Origin: JBLRWS01 sp047921075
GTDB taxonomy: Bacteria > Bacteroidota > Rhodothermia > Balneolales > Balneolaceae
Length of the DNA: 64,000 nucleotides
Direction of reading: 5' to 3'
Assembly (NCBI GenBank): GCA_047921075.1
Contig: JBLRWS010000004.1
Location: 9,598 to 73,597 of the forward strand
Shown here: positions 18,961 through 28,642 of the stretch, in pieces
Position numbering within the stretch: the stretch's first letter is position 1
How the letters are laid out: every line of letters starts with the position of its first letter
Notes under the pieces: model-generated
Databases searched by the model: none
Seen by the model: only the letters and a program-made list of their open reading frames with translations
Told to the model about the DNA's origin: nothing
Position numbers and translations under genes: made by a program

Positions 18961-20088
18961 ATGCTCCAAAGTAAGGGCAACATATTACTTATTCACAAAA
19001 ATGACGGACATTTTGTCGAACTAAGGGCAAAATTATCTGCTCATTTTAATGTGTTTACGGCCTCTGATTCAAAGTTTGCCTTTCAGTTGCTGAATGAATT
19101 TGACATGCATGTGATCATTTCGAGTGGTCATTTGGGGGATATGACGGCCATTCAATTTTTTGAGGGTGTTGCCCCCTCTTTCCCAAGTTTACGCACCGTA
19201 TTAATCGCCTCCGAAAAAGAGTTGGCAGCGGCACGCCAGGCTGCTGTTCAGGGTCGTATAGACTATTTTCTGAAGCAGAACGCCGGTTTTGAAGAGATTT
19301 ATCAGGTTGTGCGCTCGCTGCTGAAGCAGGCTGAGCTGTTGAATGATAACCAGGTGCTGGCCGGCGAACTGAAACAGGCCGCCGAAGAGCAGCAGCGAAT
19401 TATGAAACTCTTTAAGCGGTATGTACCGGAACAAGTTGTATCGCAAACTCTGGCCGTTCAGGATCACGAAATTCTGCAGGGCGAAACCCGCATTGTCTCT
19501 ATTCTGTTTGCAGATATTCGCAAGTTTACCCGAATAGCCAGCTCCCTGAATCCGGAAGATGTGGTAGCGTTCCTCAATGATTTCTGGAGTGCCTTGGGCG
19601 AGCCGGTTAAAATGAATCATGGCTCTGTAAATAAATTGATTGGTGATGGTATGCTGGCCATTTTTGGCGCGCCTATTTCGCATATTCACAATCAGGAAAA
19701 TGCGGTCAATTGTGCACTCGATATGCTGCAATCACTCGAGTCGGTCAACGAAAAGTACAACGCCAAGTTCGGAACGGATATAAAAGTCGGTATTGGCATC
19801 AATACCGGTGAGGTAGTCGTTGGCAACGTGGGAACCAACGATTATATGGAATATACTGTGATTGGTGATTCCGTAAACATTGCCTCTCGTATCGAATCGA
19901 AAACCAAAGATGATCCCAACTCCATTCTCATCAGCGAGAATACCTATCTCCACGTTAAAGATGAATTTGCTACCGAGCCGTCTGAACCGTTGATTATGGA
20001 TGGGAAATCAGCTCCTATCAACCTTTATAAGGTACTCGGCCGGGAAAAGTCAAATATTGTGCCTATTCGTCGGGGCAATACGTATTAA
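18961..20088 (+). CDS. class III adenylate/guanylate cyclase with degenerate receiver domain
   Basis: 375 residues. Residues 6-123 resemble a CheY receiver, but the phospho-acceptor Asp appears replaced (Ser55 in V-I-I-S-S-G) while the later Lys105 (F-L-K-Q) is kept. A helical linker with K-R-Y-V-P-E-Q-V (152-159) leads to a class III cyclase domain (about 175-360). Metal ligands D185 and D229 are present, as are the transition-state residues N306 and R310. Purine-selecting positions are K225 and T299, the Lys/Thr pair found in bacterial adenylate cyclases, so cAMP is the likely product. The input domain is probably not phosphorylated. The gene ends one base before the convergent nucleotidase gene. 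Confidence 0.88.
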   Translation: MLQSKGNILLIHKNDGHFVELRAKLSAHFNVFTASDSKFAFQLLNEFDMHVIISSGHLGDMTAIQFFEGVAPSFPSLRTVLIASEKELAAARQAAVQGRIDYFLKQNAGFEEIYQVVRSLLKQAELLNDNQVLAGELKQAAEEQQRIMKLFKRYVPEQVVSQTLAVQDHEILQGETRIVSILFADIRKFTRIASSLNPEDVVAFLNDFWSALGEPVKMNHGSVNKLIGDGMLAIFGAPISHIHNQENAVNCALDMLQSLESVNEKYNAKFGTDIKVGIGINTGEVVVGNVGTNDYMEYTVIGDSVNIASRIESKTKDDPNSILISENTYLHVKDEFATEPSEPLIMDGKSAPINLYKVLGREKSNIVPIRRGNTY

Positions 20089-20089
20089 T

Positions 20090-22042
20090 TTATCTCCCAA
20101 CCCTTCTCTTCCTTCTGTAGATCCAGTATCCGGTTATTAGCATCACCCCAACCGCACCTGCAACCGGCCATCGCCACAGCCAGGGACCATCTGCAACAAT
20201 CAGCCGCTGATTACTATCACTATATTTGTCTGGCACGTAGCCCGGGCCTGAAACGTCGCTAAACATATGCGCATGCCGAATCACGGTTTGCCATACTTTC
20301 AACTCTCGCCCGTTTTCGTAGACAATGGTATCATCCAGCTCTGCGGGCGACCCATCGGCATGTTTAAACTCGATCGTAAGGCTCGGCAGCAGTTCACCAA
20401 CCATCGGCAAAAAACCGGCAATGTAATAGTCGGTCACCACCCGGTAAAGCCGGTCATCCTCAATCGGTTCCGTCACGCCTTCTGAAGATTGAATTTCGGA
20501 TCCGGGGTGAAAGGCCGAAGATAGAACGGCGCGTGTGCTTGGCACCGGTTGGTCTATAATGGGAATAGTTCCCCACAGTGCCCGGCCGGGATCGTACGTC
20601 ATGGAGAGGCCGGAAAATTGCAGGTAGTAATTATCGGCCAGCATTTCCGAAAGCAGAACCGATACCTCCAGCGTCCGCTTCAGCTCTTTGCCGCTCAGAA
20701 AAAAGGAGACGATCGGATAGCCAGGCAGTCCGTCTTCACCTGAGCCCAGGCCGGTGGTGTTTATCAGATCGTAAAATGTGATGCCGCCATCTGGCCCGGG
20801 CTGTACCGACCCGCGGATGGCACCGTTGGCCTGCGCGGCCATGTGTACCGGCTCGCCGAGCACTGATTCTGTTTGAATCCGCATCCCATCGGTAATAAAA
20901 TTGCCAATCGCAGACTCTTGCTTGTGTTTCCGTTCCAGGGGAAAGTCTGCATAAACAATCACATCACGTACAGACTGTACCTGTCTGTTGGTCATCGCGG
21001 CCACCAGTGAGTCGAGTTGTTGCTCGTATCGATTCACCATCAAAGAGATCTCCTCATTGGGTTCCACGCGGTGATTCAGCTCCAACAGAAACGGGGTGCC
21101 ATTCTCTCGGTTACGAACCATAACGCGCTGCTCATCGGGAAGCCAGGCCAGTTCAAGCTGCCCGAGATAGCGTGTATACGAACCGGCCTGTACAATCACC
21201 GTTTCGTTCACCACCAACGGCTCGAACAGCGAGGCGTGAAAATGCCCGCCTACAATAACATGAATTCCATCCACCTCTTCGGCAAGCTTGCGATCTTCAA
21301 TCTGCCCGGAGTGCGTCACGGCTACAATAACATCGGCACCCTGCGCCTGCAACTCCGACACCGATTCCCGTGCACTCTCGAGATAGTGCTGAAAGGTAAC
21401 CGGCTCCGGAAAGGCTGTTTTGCTGATGGCATCTTCTCCCAACAACCCAAAAAGACCCACTCGCAATCCGTTGGAAAGGGTTCGGATTACTGTTTTTTGT
21501 ATGTCGGCTTGCGAGAGAGGGTGCTCTTCCGGAATGATGAAATTGCTTCCAAGAACGGCCGTACACTCGTGCGCCTCGGGGTATCCGGCACGTGCAAGAT
21601 ACTGCGCCAGCATATCGGTACCGTAATCAAATTCGTGGTTACCCAGCACAACAGCGTCGTAACCAATGGCCTGAAACAGGGTAAGCTCCGGGGCCTCTCC
21701 CTGCGTAGCAAGCCAGCTAAATGCAGGCCCTCCGGTAAAGTCTCCGGCCGATAGCATCAAAACAGGTTCGCCTTGCTGCTGTTTGGATTCTCGTATGGAC
21801 AGTGCAGCACCGGCCAGCCGTGCAAAACCACCCAGGGCTCGATGTCCCGCTTCTTCGCTGTCCAGAGATACGGGATGGGGAATCAGGTGTGAGTGCTCGT
21901 CATTGGTGTGCAAAATGGTAAAGGGAACCGAATTCTGCCCAAAGGCCGATGAAACAGAAAGTGAAACAGCAAGCAGTAAAAGAGCTGTAAATCGGGTGAT
22001 TTTGACAGTAAAAACAGTATAAAAGCGATAATAGGCGCTCAT
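20090..22042 (-). CDS. UshA-type 5'-nucleotidase / metallophosphatase with C-terminal membrane anchor
   Basis: 650 residues from the ATG at 22042. This start is preferred because GGAAAGGA precedes it and a signal sequence follows; an upstream frame extension is hydrophilic and would enter the divergent gene's leader. The metallophosphatase half has T-N-D-E-H-S-H, G-N-H-E-F-D-Y-G and G-G-H-F-H-A. The C-terminal 5'-nucleotidase domain has Q-A-N-G-A-I-R-G. The protein ends with one hydrophobic helix (G-A-V-G-V-M-L-I-T-G-Y-W) and R-R-K-R-R, so the enzyme is probably anchored to the membrane facing the periplasm. It likely hydrolyses nucleotides or related phosphoesters for scavenging. Confidence 0.9.
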   Translation of the reverse strand: MSAYYRFYTVFTVKITRFTALLLLAVSLSVSSAFGQNSVPFTILHTNDEHSHLIPHPVSLDSEEAGHRALGGFARLAGAALSIRESKQQQGEPVLMLSAGDFTGGPAFSWLATQGEAPELTLFQAIGYDAVVLGNHEFDYGTDMLAQYLARAGYPEAHECTAVLGSNFIIPEEHPLSQADIQKTVIRTLSNGLRVGLFGLLGEDAISKTAFPEPVTFQHYLESARESVSELQAQGADVIVAVTHSGQIEDRKLAEEVDGIHVIVGGHFHASLFEPLVVNETVIVQAGSYTRYLGQLELAWLPDEQRVMVRNRENGTPFLLELNHRVEPNEEISLMVNRYEQQLDSLVAAMTNRQVQSVRDVIVYADFPLERKHKQESAIGNFITDGMRIQTESVLGEPVHMAAQANGAIRGSVQPGPDGGITFYDLINTTGLGSGEDGLPGYPIVSFFLSGKELKRTLEVSVLLSEMLADNYYLQFSGLSMTYDPGRALWGTIPIIDQPVPSTRAVLSSAFHPGSEIQSSEGVTEPIEDDRLYRVVTDYYIAGFLPMVGELLPSLTIEFKHADGSPAELDDTIVYENGRELKVWQTVIRHAHMFSDVSGPGYVPDKYSDSNQRLIVADGPWLWRWPVAGAVGVMLITGYWIYRRKRRVGR

Positions 22043-22142
22043 TCCTTTCCGGCGGTTTTTGTACCTTAGCGTTTCAGTCTGTAATCTACGGCAGATTGTA
22101 TAAACAGAATATTGTATTTCGAATCCCTTAGCAAATAAACGA

Positions 22143-24509
22143 ATGGCAGAGTTAAAGAATACAGGCAACCGTTTTTTTCTGTTACTGATCATCGTATCGG
22201 TGGGTGCTTTTATGAATCCGGCATGGGCACAGGTTCAGTCGCCGGACGAATTTTTGGGTTATGAGTTGGGCGACTATTTCACGCCTCATCATCGTGTGAT
22301 GGCGTACATGAATCATGTTGCGGAAGCATCAGACCGGGTAACCGCGCAAGTGTACGGGCATACCAACGAGCGGCGGGAGCTGATGCTGCTTACCATCACC
22401 TCACCGGACAACCACGCCATTATCGACGAGATACGCACCAACAACTTGAAGTTGACCGGCCTGATGGATGGCGAGCCAACGGAGGAGGTCCGCGCCATTA
22501 TATGGCTTAGCTACAATATTCATGGAAACGAAACATCCAGCAGCGAAGCCGCGATGAAAACGGTGTACGAACTTGCCAGTCTATCCAACACCGACGTAGC
22601 CCACTGGCTGGAGGATACGGTTGTGATTGTTGATCCAATGCTGAATCCGGATGGACGTGATCGGTACGTAAACTGGTTCAACGGAATCATCGGACGGGAT
22701 TACAACCCGCACGTATCCACACGGGAACACCACGAACCGTGGCCCGGAGGCAGGCCCAACCACTATTATTTCGACCTGAACCGCGACTGGGCCTGGCAAA
22801 CACAACTCGAAACGCAACAGCGCTCGCCCATGTACCAATCGTGGATGCCGCACGTACATGTTGATTTTCACGAACAGGGATACAATTCACCCTACTATTT
22901 TGCACCTGCTGCCGAACCGTTCCACAAGGCAATTACCGACTGGCAGCGTGAGTTTCAAACCACCATCGGAGAAAACAATATCCGCTATTTTGATGCCGAG
23001 GGATGGCACTATTTTACGCGCGAACGATTCGACCTTTTCTATCCAAGTTATGGCGACACCTGGCCCACCTTTAACGGGGCCATTGGGATGACGTATGAAC
23101 AGGCTGGCCACGGACTTGCCGGAGCGAGTATCCTTACGCAAGAAGGAGACACGCTAACGCTCAAAGATCGGCTCACTCACCACCATATTACGGGTATCTC
23201 TACCATTGAGGTGACAGCAGAGCATGCCGACCGGGTGATCCGCGAGTTTCAAAATCACTTCGATCGGGCGCGCACCAATCCTGCCGGCCGCTTCAAAACC
23301 TATGTAGTGAAAGCCGATAACGATCCTGATCACATCTATGCACTGTTGCGCTTTCTGGATTCGCAAAACATCACTTATGGCCGTGCCGGCCGCTCTTCTT
23401 CGGCTACGGGATATGACTACCGTGCTGGCACAGAGCGCCGGGTGTCTGTTGCAGAAGAAGATATTATCATTAGTGCCTATCAGCCGCAGTCGCAAATGGT
23501 ACGGGTGCTGTTTGAACCCAGTCCGGAATTATCCGATTCACTGACGTACGATATTACCGCATGGGAGTCACATCACCGCTTTGGCCTGGATGGTTATGCT
23601 CTCACCGACCGCATCAATCCGGGAGTTACGCTGGAGGCAGAATCACTCCGGCGATTTCAGGTAACCGGCAGGGAGCGGCCTTACGCCTATGCGTTGCCGT
23701 GGACCTCCATGGATGATGCCCGTTTTCTGGCCGACATCACCAAAGAAGGTGTGCGCAGCCGATATTCGGAGGTTCCTTTTGAGGTAGATGGCAGAGCCTT
23801 CCCTCGCGGTACACTGGTTATTACACGCGATAACAATCGTCACTTGGGGCCTGATTTTGACGCCATTGTACAGGAAGCGGCACGCACTCACAGCCGGTCT
23901 ATTCACGGAGCATCGACCGGATTTGTTCAGCGCGGTTCCGATTTTGGNNNNNNNNNNNNNNNNNNNNNNNNNNNNNNNNNNNNNNNNNNNNNNNNNNNNN
24001 NNNNNNNNNNNNNNNNNNNNNNNNNNNNNNNNNNNNNNNNNNNNNNNATCGGAAATACCAATATGGCAATATCGAACCACAGCAGCTTTGCGCTATCCAG
24101 AAAGCATATTGACCGGGAAGATGGAGGTGATTCACTTCCGGCATATGGAGAGCGAGAGCGCGATGCTACAACAAATCGTGTTCCGGGAGCGATTTTTCGG
24201 GTCACACTCGATCACACGCATCCACTTGCTTTTGGTATTGACGGGGATTATTTCTCTCTGAAGACAAGTGCCCAAAGTTTTGACTATCTGGAGCGGGGAT
24301 GGAATGTAGGCACCGTTCAGGAGTCGGGACCGGTAACCGGATTTGCGGGGCATTCTGCCAGCCAAAACCTCGAAAACAGTCTCAGTTTTGGTGTACAGCA
24401 GCACGGGTCGGGGTCGGTGGTCTACATGGTTGACAACCCGCTTTTCAGAGCTTTCTGGGAGAATGGAAAGCTTCTGTTTGTCAACGCCCTGTTCTTTGTG
24501 AATAACTAA
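22143..24509 (+). CDS. M14-family zinc carboxypeptidase-like protein (interrupted by assembly gap)
   Basis: The signal sequence (about 1-30) ends A-W-A-Q. The zinc site is visible as N-I-H-G-N-E (H-x-x-E) and the later H-V-D-F-H-E; a Y-E-Q-A-G-H-G segment could supply the catalytic Glu. Bacteroidota have many such exported M14 peptidases. The gene is broken by 100 N; the frame after the gap still translates to sensible protein ending F-V-N-N, but the true gap length is unknown, so total length (nominally 788 aa) is approximate. A strong terminator follows at 24535-24567. Confidence 0.85.
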   Translation: MAELKNTGNRFFLLLIIVSVGAFMNPAWAQVQSPDEFLGYELGDYFTPHHRVMAYMNHVAEASDRVTAQVYGHTNERRELMLLTITSPDNHAIIDEIRTNNLKLTGLMDGEPTEEVRAIIWLSYNIHGNETSSSEAAMKTVYELASLSNTDVAHWLEDTVVIVDPMLNPDGRDRYVNWFNGIIGRDYNPHVSTREHHEPWPGGRPNHYYFDLNRDWAWQTQLETQQRSPMYQSWMPHVHVDFHEQGYNSPYYFAPAAEPFHKAITDWQREFQTTIGENNIRYFDAEGWHYFTRERFDLFYPSYGDTWPTFNGAIGMTYEQAGHGLAGASILTQEGDTLTLKDRLTHHHITGISTIEVTAEHADRVIREFQNHFDRARTNPAGRFKTYVVKADNDPDHIYALLRFLDSQNITYGRAGRSSSATGYDYRAGTERRVSVAEEDIIISAYQPQSQMVRVLFEPSPELSDSLTYDITAWESHHRFGLDGYALTDRINPGVTLEAESLRRFQVTGRERPYAYALPWTSMDDARFLADITKEGVRSRYSEVPFEVDGRAFPRGTLVITRDNNRHLGPDFDAIVQEAARTHSRSIHGASTGFVQRGSDFXXXXXXXXXXXXXXXXXXXXXXXXXXXXXXXXXXIGNTNMAISNHSSFALSRKHIDREDGGDSLPAYGERERDATTNRVPGAIFRVTLDHTHPLAFGIDGDYFSLKTSAQSFDYLERGWNVGTVQESGPVTGFAGHSASQNLENSLSFGVQQHGSGSVVYMVDNPLFRAFWENGKLLFVNALFFVNN
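23948..24047. other. assembly gap (100 N) inside the M14 peptidase gene
   Basis: Exactly 100 N, the usual scaffolding placeholder. True length and sequence are unknown. Frame agreement across it has a one-in-three chance of being accidental. Confidence 0.99.
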
Positions 24510-24534
24510 AGGGCGTTACCTACAAAAGTGCCTC

Positions 24535-24567
24535 GGGCGGTGCAACAAGGTTTGTACCGCCCTTTTT
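24535..24567 (+). terminator. intrinsic terminator after the M14 peptidase gene
   Basis: GGGCGGTGCAA pairs with TTGTACCGCCC (11 bp, one G-U) and is followed at once by TTTTT. It is oriented for the plus-strand peptidase gene, 25 bp after its stop. On the minus strand it lacks a U-tract, so it does not clearly serve rho. Confidence 0.85.
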
Positions 24568-24600
24568 ATTGAAGGAGACAAACGATGTTATCTACTACGG

Positions 24601-25821
24601 TTAGATGGTAGCCGCAATTTGAGCAAAAATCTGTTCGTTGCTTTCGGTTCGTTTAATAACCTGAAGCAGCATCTGCATAGACTCTTTCGGAGATTTTTTT
24701 AGCAGAAACCGGCGAACCATATTTCGCTCTTCCAGAGAGTCGGTAATAAATTTATCTTCGTTGCGCGTACCGGAAGCGGCGATGTTAATGGCCGGATAAA
24801 TCCGGGCATTCGCTATTTCGCGGTCCAGCACAATCTCCATGTTGCCGGTGCCTTTGAACTCCTCAAAAATAAGATCATCCATGCGGGAGTTGGTTTCAAT
24901 CAGGCAGGTAGCGATGATTGTAAGCGATCCACCTCCTTCAATTTTACGAGCCGAGCCAAAAATCTTCTTGGGGATTTCCAGGGCGCGGATGTCAAGACCG
25001 CCGGAAAGGGTTCGCCCACTGTTAGCCTGTGCGGCGTTGTATGAACGGCCAAGACGGGTAAGAGAGTCTACCAAGAGCACAGCATCTTCACCGCATTCCG
25101 CTTTTCGCTTTACGTAACCCAGTGCCATTTCCGAGATGCGAACGTGGCTGTCGGTATTTTTATCGTTGGAGGAGGCAAACACCTCGGCATTGGTAGAGCG
25201 AAGAAAGTCGGTTACCTCTTCGGGGCGTTCATCCACCAGCAACACGGCGGTAGTCATTCCGGGGTAGTTTTGCGCAATGCTGTTCGCCATCTTTTTGAGG
25301 ATAACCGTTTTACCGGTACGGGGAGGCGCCACAATAATAGAGCGCTGCCCTTTACCAACAGGCGCGACCAGATCGATTACGCGCAGTTCATAATCCTCGG
25401 GGTGGTGCCCAAGTTTGATTTGTTCAACCGGCATGATGGGTGTCTGAAGCTCAAAGCGGTTGATTTTTTGCCACTCTTCAGGCTCTTTACCATTAATCTT
25501 TTCAATCGAGTAGACGCGGCGATTGCCGGACTGATCTTCCTCAAACTCACCCTCCAAGAGCAAGCCGCTGCGCAGATCCTGCAGTTTTACTTCATCCGGT
25601 TTTAGGAACGGATCATTCGGATCGAAACTGAATTCAAAATCGAGCTTCCGGATAAATCCATACCCTTTCTGATTGATTTCGAGAACACCGCTGTATCGGC
25701 CACCTATACGTGTTTGTTGATTATGGTGAAACTGCGGTACGAAAACATTTTTTTTGTTTCCCTTCTTTTTGGTGTTCTTCGGTTTTTGATTACGCCCTTT
25801 ATTTTTGCGCGAACGTGCCAT
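24601..25821 (-). CDS. rho: transcription termination factor Rho
   Basis: 406 residues. A very basic N-terminal tail (about 1-30, rich in Lys/Arg/Asn) precedes the RNA-binding cold-shock-like domain with Y-G-F-I-R and the RecA-type ATPase. Walker A is P-P-R-T-G-K-T, Walker B ends L-L-V-D-S-L-T-R, and the Q-loop region S-G-G-L-D and the R-loop region are present. Rho is the hexameric helicase that ends many transcripts and limits antisense RNA. Some Bacteroidota Rho proteins carry longer inserted N-terminal regions; here there is only the basic tail. The gene stands downstream of a hairpin that separates it from the TPR gene. Confidence 0.97.
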   Translation of the reverse strand: MARSRKNKGRNQKPKNTKKKGNKKNVFVPQFHHNQQTRIGGRYSGVLEINQKGYGFIRKLDFEFSFDPNDPFLKPDEVKLQDLRSGLLLEGEFEEDQSGNRRVYSIEKINGKEPEEWQKINRFELQTPIMPVEQIKLGHHPEDYELRVIDLVAPVGKGQRSIIVAPPRTGKTVILKKMANSIAQNYPGMTTAVLLVDERPEEVTDFLRSTNAEVFASSNDKNTDSHVRISEMALGYVKRKAECGEDAVLLVDSLTRLGRSYNAAQANSGRTLSGGLDIRALEIPKKIFGSARKIEGGGSLTIIATCLIETNSRMDDLIFEEFKGTGNMEIVLDREIANARIYPAINIAASGTRNEDKFITDSLEERNMVRRFLLKKSPKESMQMLLQVIKRTESNEQIFAQIAATI

Positions 25822-25910
25822 TCTGTAATGTTGTGTTGATAATAAAAGAGTCGGCTGCGAACCAGAGTGAAATGGGTGAGCCGGATGAAAATAGATGAGG
25901 AAAGAAATGA

Positions 25911-25938
25911 AGGAGCAGTTATCAATAACTGCTCCTTT
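25911..25938 (-). terminator. perfect 11 bp hairpin between the TPR gene and rho
   Basis: AAGGAGCAGTT and AACTGCTCCTT flank a 6-base loop, 32 bp after the TPR gene stop on the minus strand. A moderately U-rich stretch (CATTTCTTTCC) follows on that strand. It probably ends the long glgB-to-TPR transcript before rho, or makes an RNA structure in the rho leader. Confidence 0.65.
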
Positions 25939-25969
25939 AATATAAGAAAGGGATACTTAGATTAAAAGC

Positions 25970-27292
25970 CTATCGAATGGTGGTTGTTTCGTTAATCCAT
26001 GCGTAACACTCCCGCAGGGAGCCGTCTACACGAATACTTTCACCGGTCTCCCAATCGCGGAAGAATTTATCCTGTACGGTAGGCAGTACCGGTGTGTAGG
26101 TCTCGTAAAGCCGGCGAACGGTGTTTTCGACCGAGGAATCTGCATTGCGTGCCCGATCCAGGTAGTCGAGTACCAGCCAGTACACCACGCGGTCGTCGCG
26201 GTCGATGGTACGGCCTTCGTTTTGTGTACACTGCGATACAGATGATGCATAAATTTGAGCGAGGCGAATGTAAGGCTGGCCCCAGCTTCGATCGAGCTGG
26301 CTCGCAGCACGTGCATGTTGCCGTGCATTTCTCAGATCGTTGACATTTTGATACGTTTCAGCAATTTCGAGATTCACATTGCGCTTCTGCGTATTGTTGT
26401 CCGTTAGCTCAAGTGCCTCTTTTAAAAAGCGAATCGCTTCGTTGTACTGAGCATTAGAACTGGCAAAATCGGCCAGTGTTTTTGCATTATCAAATGTAGG
26501 CTGTAGTTCGTACAACTTTCGCGCAACTTCGATGCTCTTATCCCGGTTGCCGGCACGATCATGCAGTGTAGCCAGCTCGGTAAGAAGCTCTATGTTGTTG
26601 GGGTCGTCGGCGAGTCGCGATTCAATAAGCCCGATGCGTTCTCCGGGAGAGTCAAACAAGCGATCGAATGCCTGATCGATGGCGCCTTGTATATTATCAT
26701 TGGCGTAGGGTTCAACCTTTTCAATCATGGCCATCGCGTTATCGCGCTCGCGTTTGGTAACGTAATTATTAAGCAAGATCTGTACGTAGTATCCATTGCC
26801 TAAGCCGGCCAATTTTTCCGGACTCATCTCAAACGCCTCCGCATACAGTTCGTACGCCCGATCCATTCCGCCGGAAATATTGCTTGCATTGTTTTGATAA
26901 AACCGGCCTTCTTCAAACTTCCAATCAAATACATCTATCTCGTCTTCATCGAATACTTCGTAGACGCGCTCGAAGAGTACCAGGGCCGAATCTATGTAAG
27001 CTGATCTCAAAGAGGGGTCGGACTGCTGCTCTGCCAGGCCCGCATAGACTTTAATCATCCGGTCGTATTGACGGGAAAGATCAAACTGTCCGGCGCCTTC
27101 AATATTTCGGGTATTGGATTCAATCATCCAGCGGCCAAACTGCAGGGCCATCTGATAATCCCCTTGTTGATAGTTTGAGAAGAAAATAGAATACGCCTCC
27201 AGTTCCGACATGCCATACGGCGGTTCACTTTGGGCGAGGCCGTCGGCAGCAAAGCCGAAGACAAAGGCGAATATTACGAGCTGTTTTTTCAT
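25970..27292 (-). CDS. exported tetratricopeptide-repeat protein
   Basis: 440 residues from the ATG at 27292, chosen because a signal sequence (K-K-Q then a hydrophobic stretch ending G-L-A-Q) begins there; an ATG 33 bases upstream would add a hydrophilic leader. Residues about 180-350 contain several TPR-like helix pairs (for example D-P-N-N-I-E-L-L-T-E-L-A and A-I-R-F-L-K-E-A-L-E-L). It is likely a periplasmic protein-protein interaction scaffold. It is the last gene of the minus-strand run that includes DUF4270 and an outer membrane protein, starting 36 bp after the latter, which hints at a joint envelope role. Exact function unknown. Confidence 0.8.
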   Translation of the reverse strand: MKKQLVIFAFVFGFAADGLAQSEPPYGMSELEAYSIFFSNYQQGDYQMALQFGRWMIESNTRNIEGAGQFDLSRQYDRMIKVYAGLAEQQSDPSLRSAYIDSALVLFERVYEVFDEDEIDVFDWKFEEGRFYQNNASNISGGMDRAYELYAEAFEMSPEKLAGLGNGYYVQILLNNYVTKRERDNAMAMIEKVEPYANDNIQGAIDQAFDRLFDSPGERIGLIESRLADDPNNIELLTELATLHDRAGNRDKSIEVARKLYELQPTFDNAKTLADFASSNAQYNEAIRFLKEALELTDNNTQKRNVNLEIAETYQNVNDLRNARQHARAASQLDRSWGQPYIRLAQIYASSVSQCTQNEGRTIDRDDRVVYWLVLDYLDRARNADSSVENTVRRLYETYTPVLPTVQDKFFRDWETGESIRVDGSLRECYAWINETTTIR

Positions 27293-27328
27293 GATTCTAT
27301 TGCTTGTTTGTAAATCAAAATCCAAATA

Positions 27329-28642
27329 CTACTGAAACCGTGATCGTATGAACATAAACTCGGCTAAATTAATAGAGAGTTTAAACCCCCATACATTCTC
27401 TTTAACTAAATCTGATGATTGAGTTCCCCGAACGCCGTAATTAATGCTCAAATCGATGGATGAACGTGTGCGCTGCGAGGGTATCAAAATGCCTGCGTGA
27501 AGCATAGCGGTATCGATTTCATTTCCAGCTATATTCAGGTGCCCACTATCATAGGTGGCTCCCAAACTGTAACGAAATGTACTAAAAAAGCCTCCGCTCT
27601 GCTTTAGATAAGCGTGATGCTGGTAACCAACACCCACTTTAAAACGATCATTAAAATAGCTCTCCTGAACGAGGTCAAACCCGTAGGCGGCTTCATCCCA
27701 GTTCTGATACAATCCTTCGGCTGAGAAACTATTGAAACGATTAAGATAATACGTAACGCCACCATTAATTTCCAACGGAAAGTCAACATCCGCTTTTCGA
27801 TTAGGCGCACCTTCGTTGAGAACGATCCGTTCAGACAGGTTACCTATCGTCCTAAATGTCGTAATTTCCCGATCGGCGGTCATAGAAACCGGTAAACTAA
27901 CCGTTAGACCAGCCCTGAACTGGTCGTTTGATCGAAGAAACTCCGGAACATCAAAATATAGCCCAAATCGATTGCCAAATCCGTTGCCGGTGATCTTTTC
28001 ATCGATGGTTGTGGGGCTAAGTTGAACATTATCGAACTGTGTTAAAGAGCTAAGATTGTTCGACATTAAGTAGATAGAAGCTGCGTAGCCAACACTAATA
28101 TTTCGATTAATACGGTACCCAAATCCAAGTTCGAAGCGGTTGATTCCTCCGGTTCCCGTAGTACTGGTTTGAAATTCTGACGGCAGTAATAGTTCACCGC
28201 GTTCGATTATACCGAATGAAGATCGGTTAAAATCGGCACGCGCGAGAGGTGAAATTGAAAAGGACGCACCAAATCGTTCTCGTAGTATCGGAACGGCAAA
28301 TTGAAAATTGTCAAAGCCTATTTTTGTACTCTTTGCTGACGAAAAATTGTCCGAAGCATCGAATCGATTTGAATAAACAGAAACATTACCCTGCGTTAAA
28401 CTTAAAAACCCCCAATGAGCCGGATTGGAAATACTGGAGGAAAATGTGGCAAACGTTGATACACCGGACAGGCCCATCCCGTTTGTTGCGGTAGAATTAA
28501 CATCATGAGGTGCTCCAAATCCAAACCCGGAATAGAAAGAGCCTGATCGTGCTAAATCGTTCGAAGATTGACCCAGTAACGTACTGGGCAACAACAATAA
28601 ACCAATGAGTGTTGATATTACAAAAAACTCAGTTATCCGCAT
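27329..28642 (-). CDS. predicted outer membrane beta-barrel protein (FadL/PorV-like)
   Basis: 437 residues from the ATG at 28642, with a signal sequence ending T-L-L-G-Q. A TTG 15 bases upstream is possible but has less support. The start overlaps the 3' end of the DUF4270 gene by 14 bases, implying coupling. The mature part alternates in beta-strand fashion, has N-G-M-G-L-S-G-V and S-S-I-S-N-P-A-H-W-G near the start, as in FadL- or PorV-like Bacteroidota barrels, and ends in an aromatic-containing F-M-F-I-R-S-R-F-Q. Specific cargo or partner unknown; joint transcription with the DUF4270 lipoprotein suggests they work together at the outer membrane. Confidence 0.7.
   Translation of the reverse strand: MRITEFFVISTLIGLLLLPSTLLGQSSNDLARSGSFYSGFGFGAPHDVNSTATNGMGLSGVSTFATFSSSISNPAHWGFLSLTQGNVSVYSNRFDASDNFSSAKSTKIGFDNFQFAVPILRERFGASFSISPLARADFNRSSFGIIERGELLLPSEFQTSTTGTGGINRFELGFGYRINRNISVGYAASIYLMSNNLSSLTQFDNVQLSPTTIDEKITGNGFGNRFGLYFDVPEFLRSNDQFRAGLTVSLPVSMTADREITTFRTIGNLSERIVLNEGAPNRKADVDFPLEINGGVTYYLNRFNSFSAEGLYQNWDEAAYGFDLVQESYFNDRFKVGVGYQHHAYLKQSGGFFSTFRYSLGATYDSGHLNIAGNEIDTAMLHAGILIPSQRTRSSIDLSINYGVRGTQSSDLVKENVWGFKLSINLAEFMFIRSRFQ

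Noticed and set aside
21017..21754. 245-codon open frame antisense to the 5'-nucleotidase gene
   Set aside because: No signal, membrane or domain pattern, and the opposite strand encodes clear catalytic motifs.
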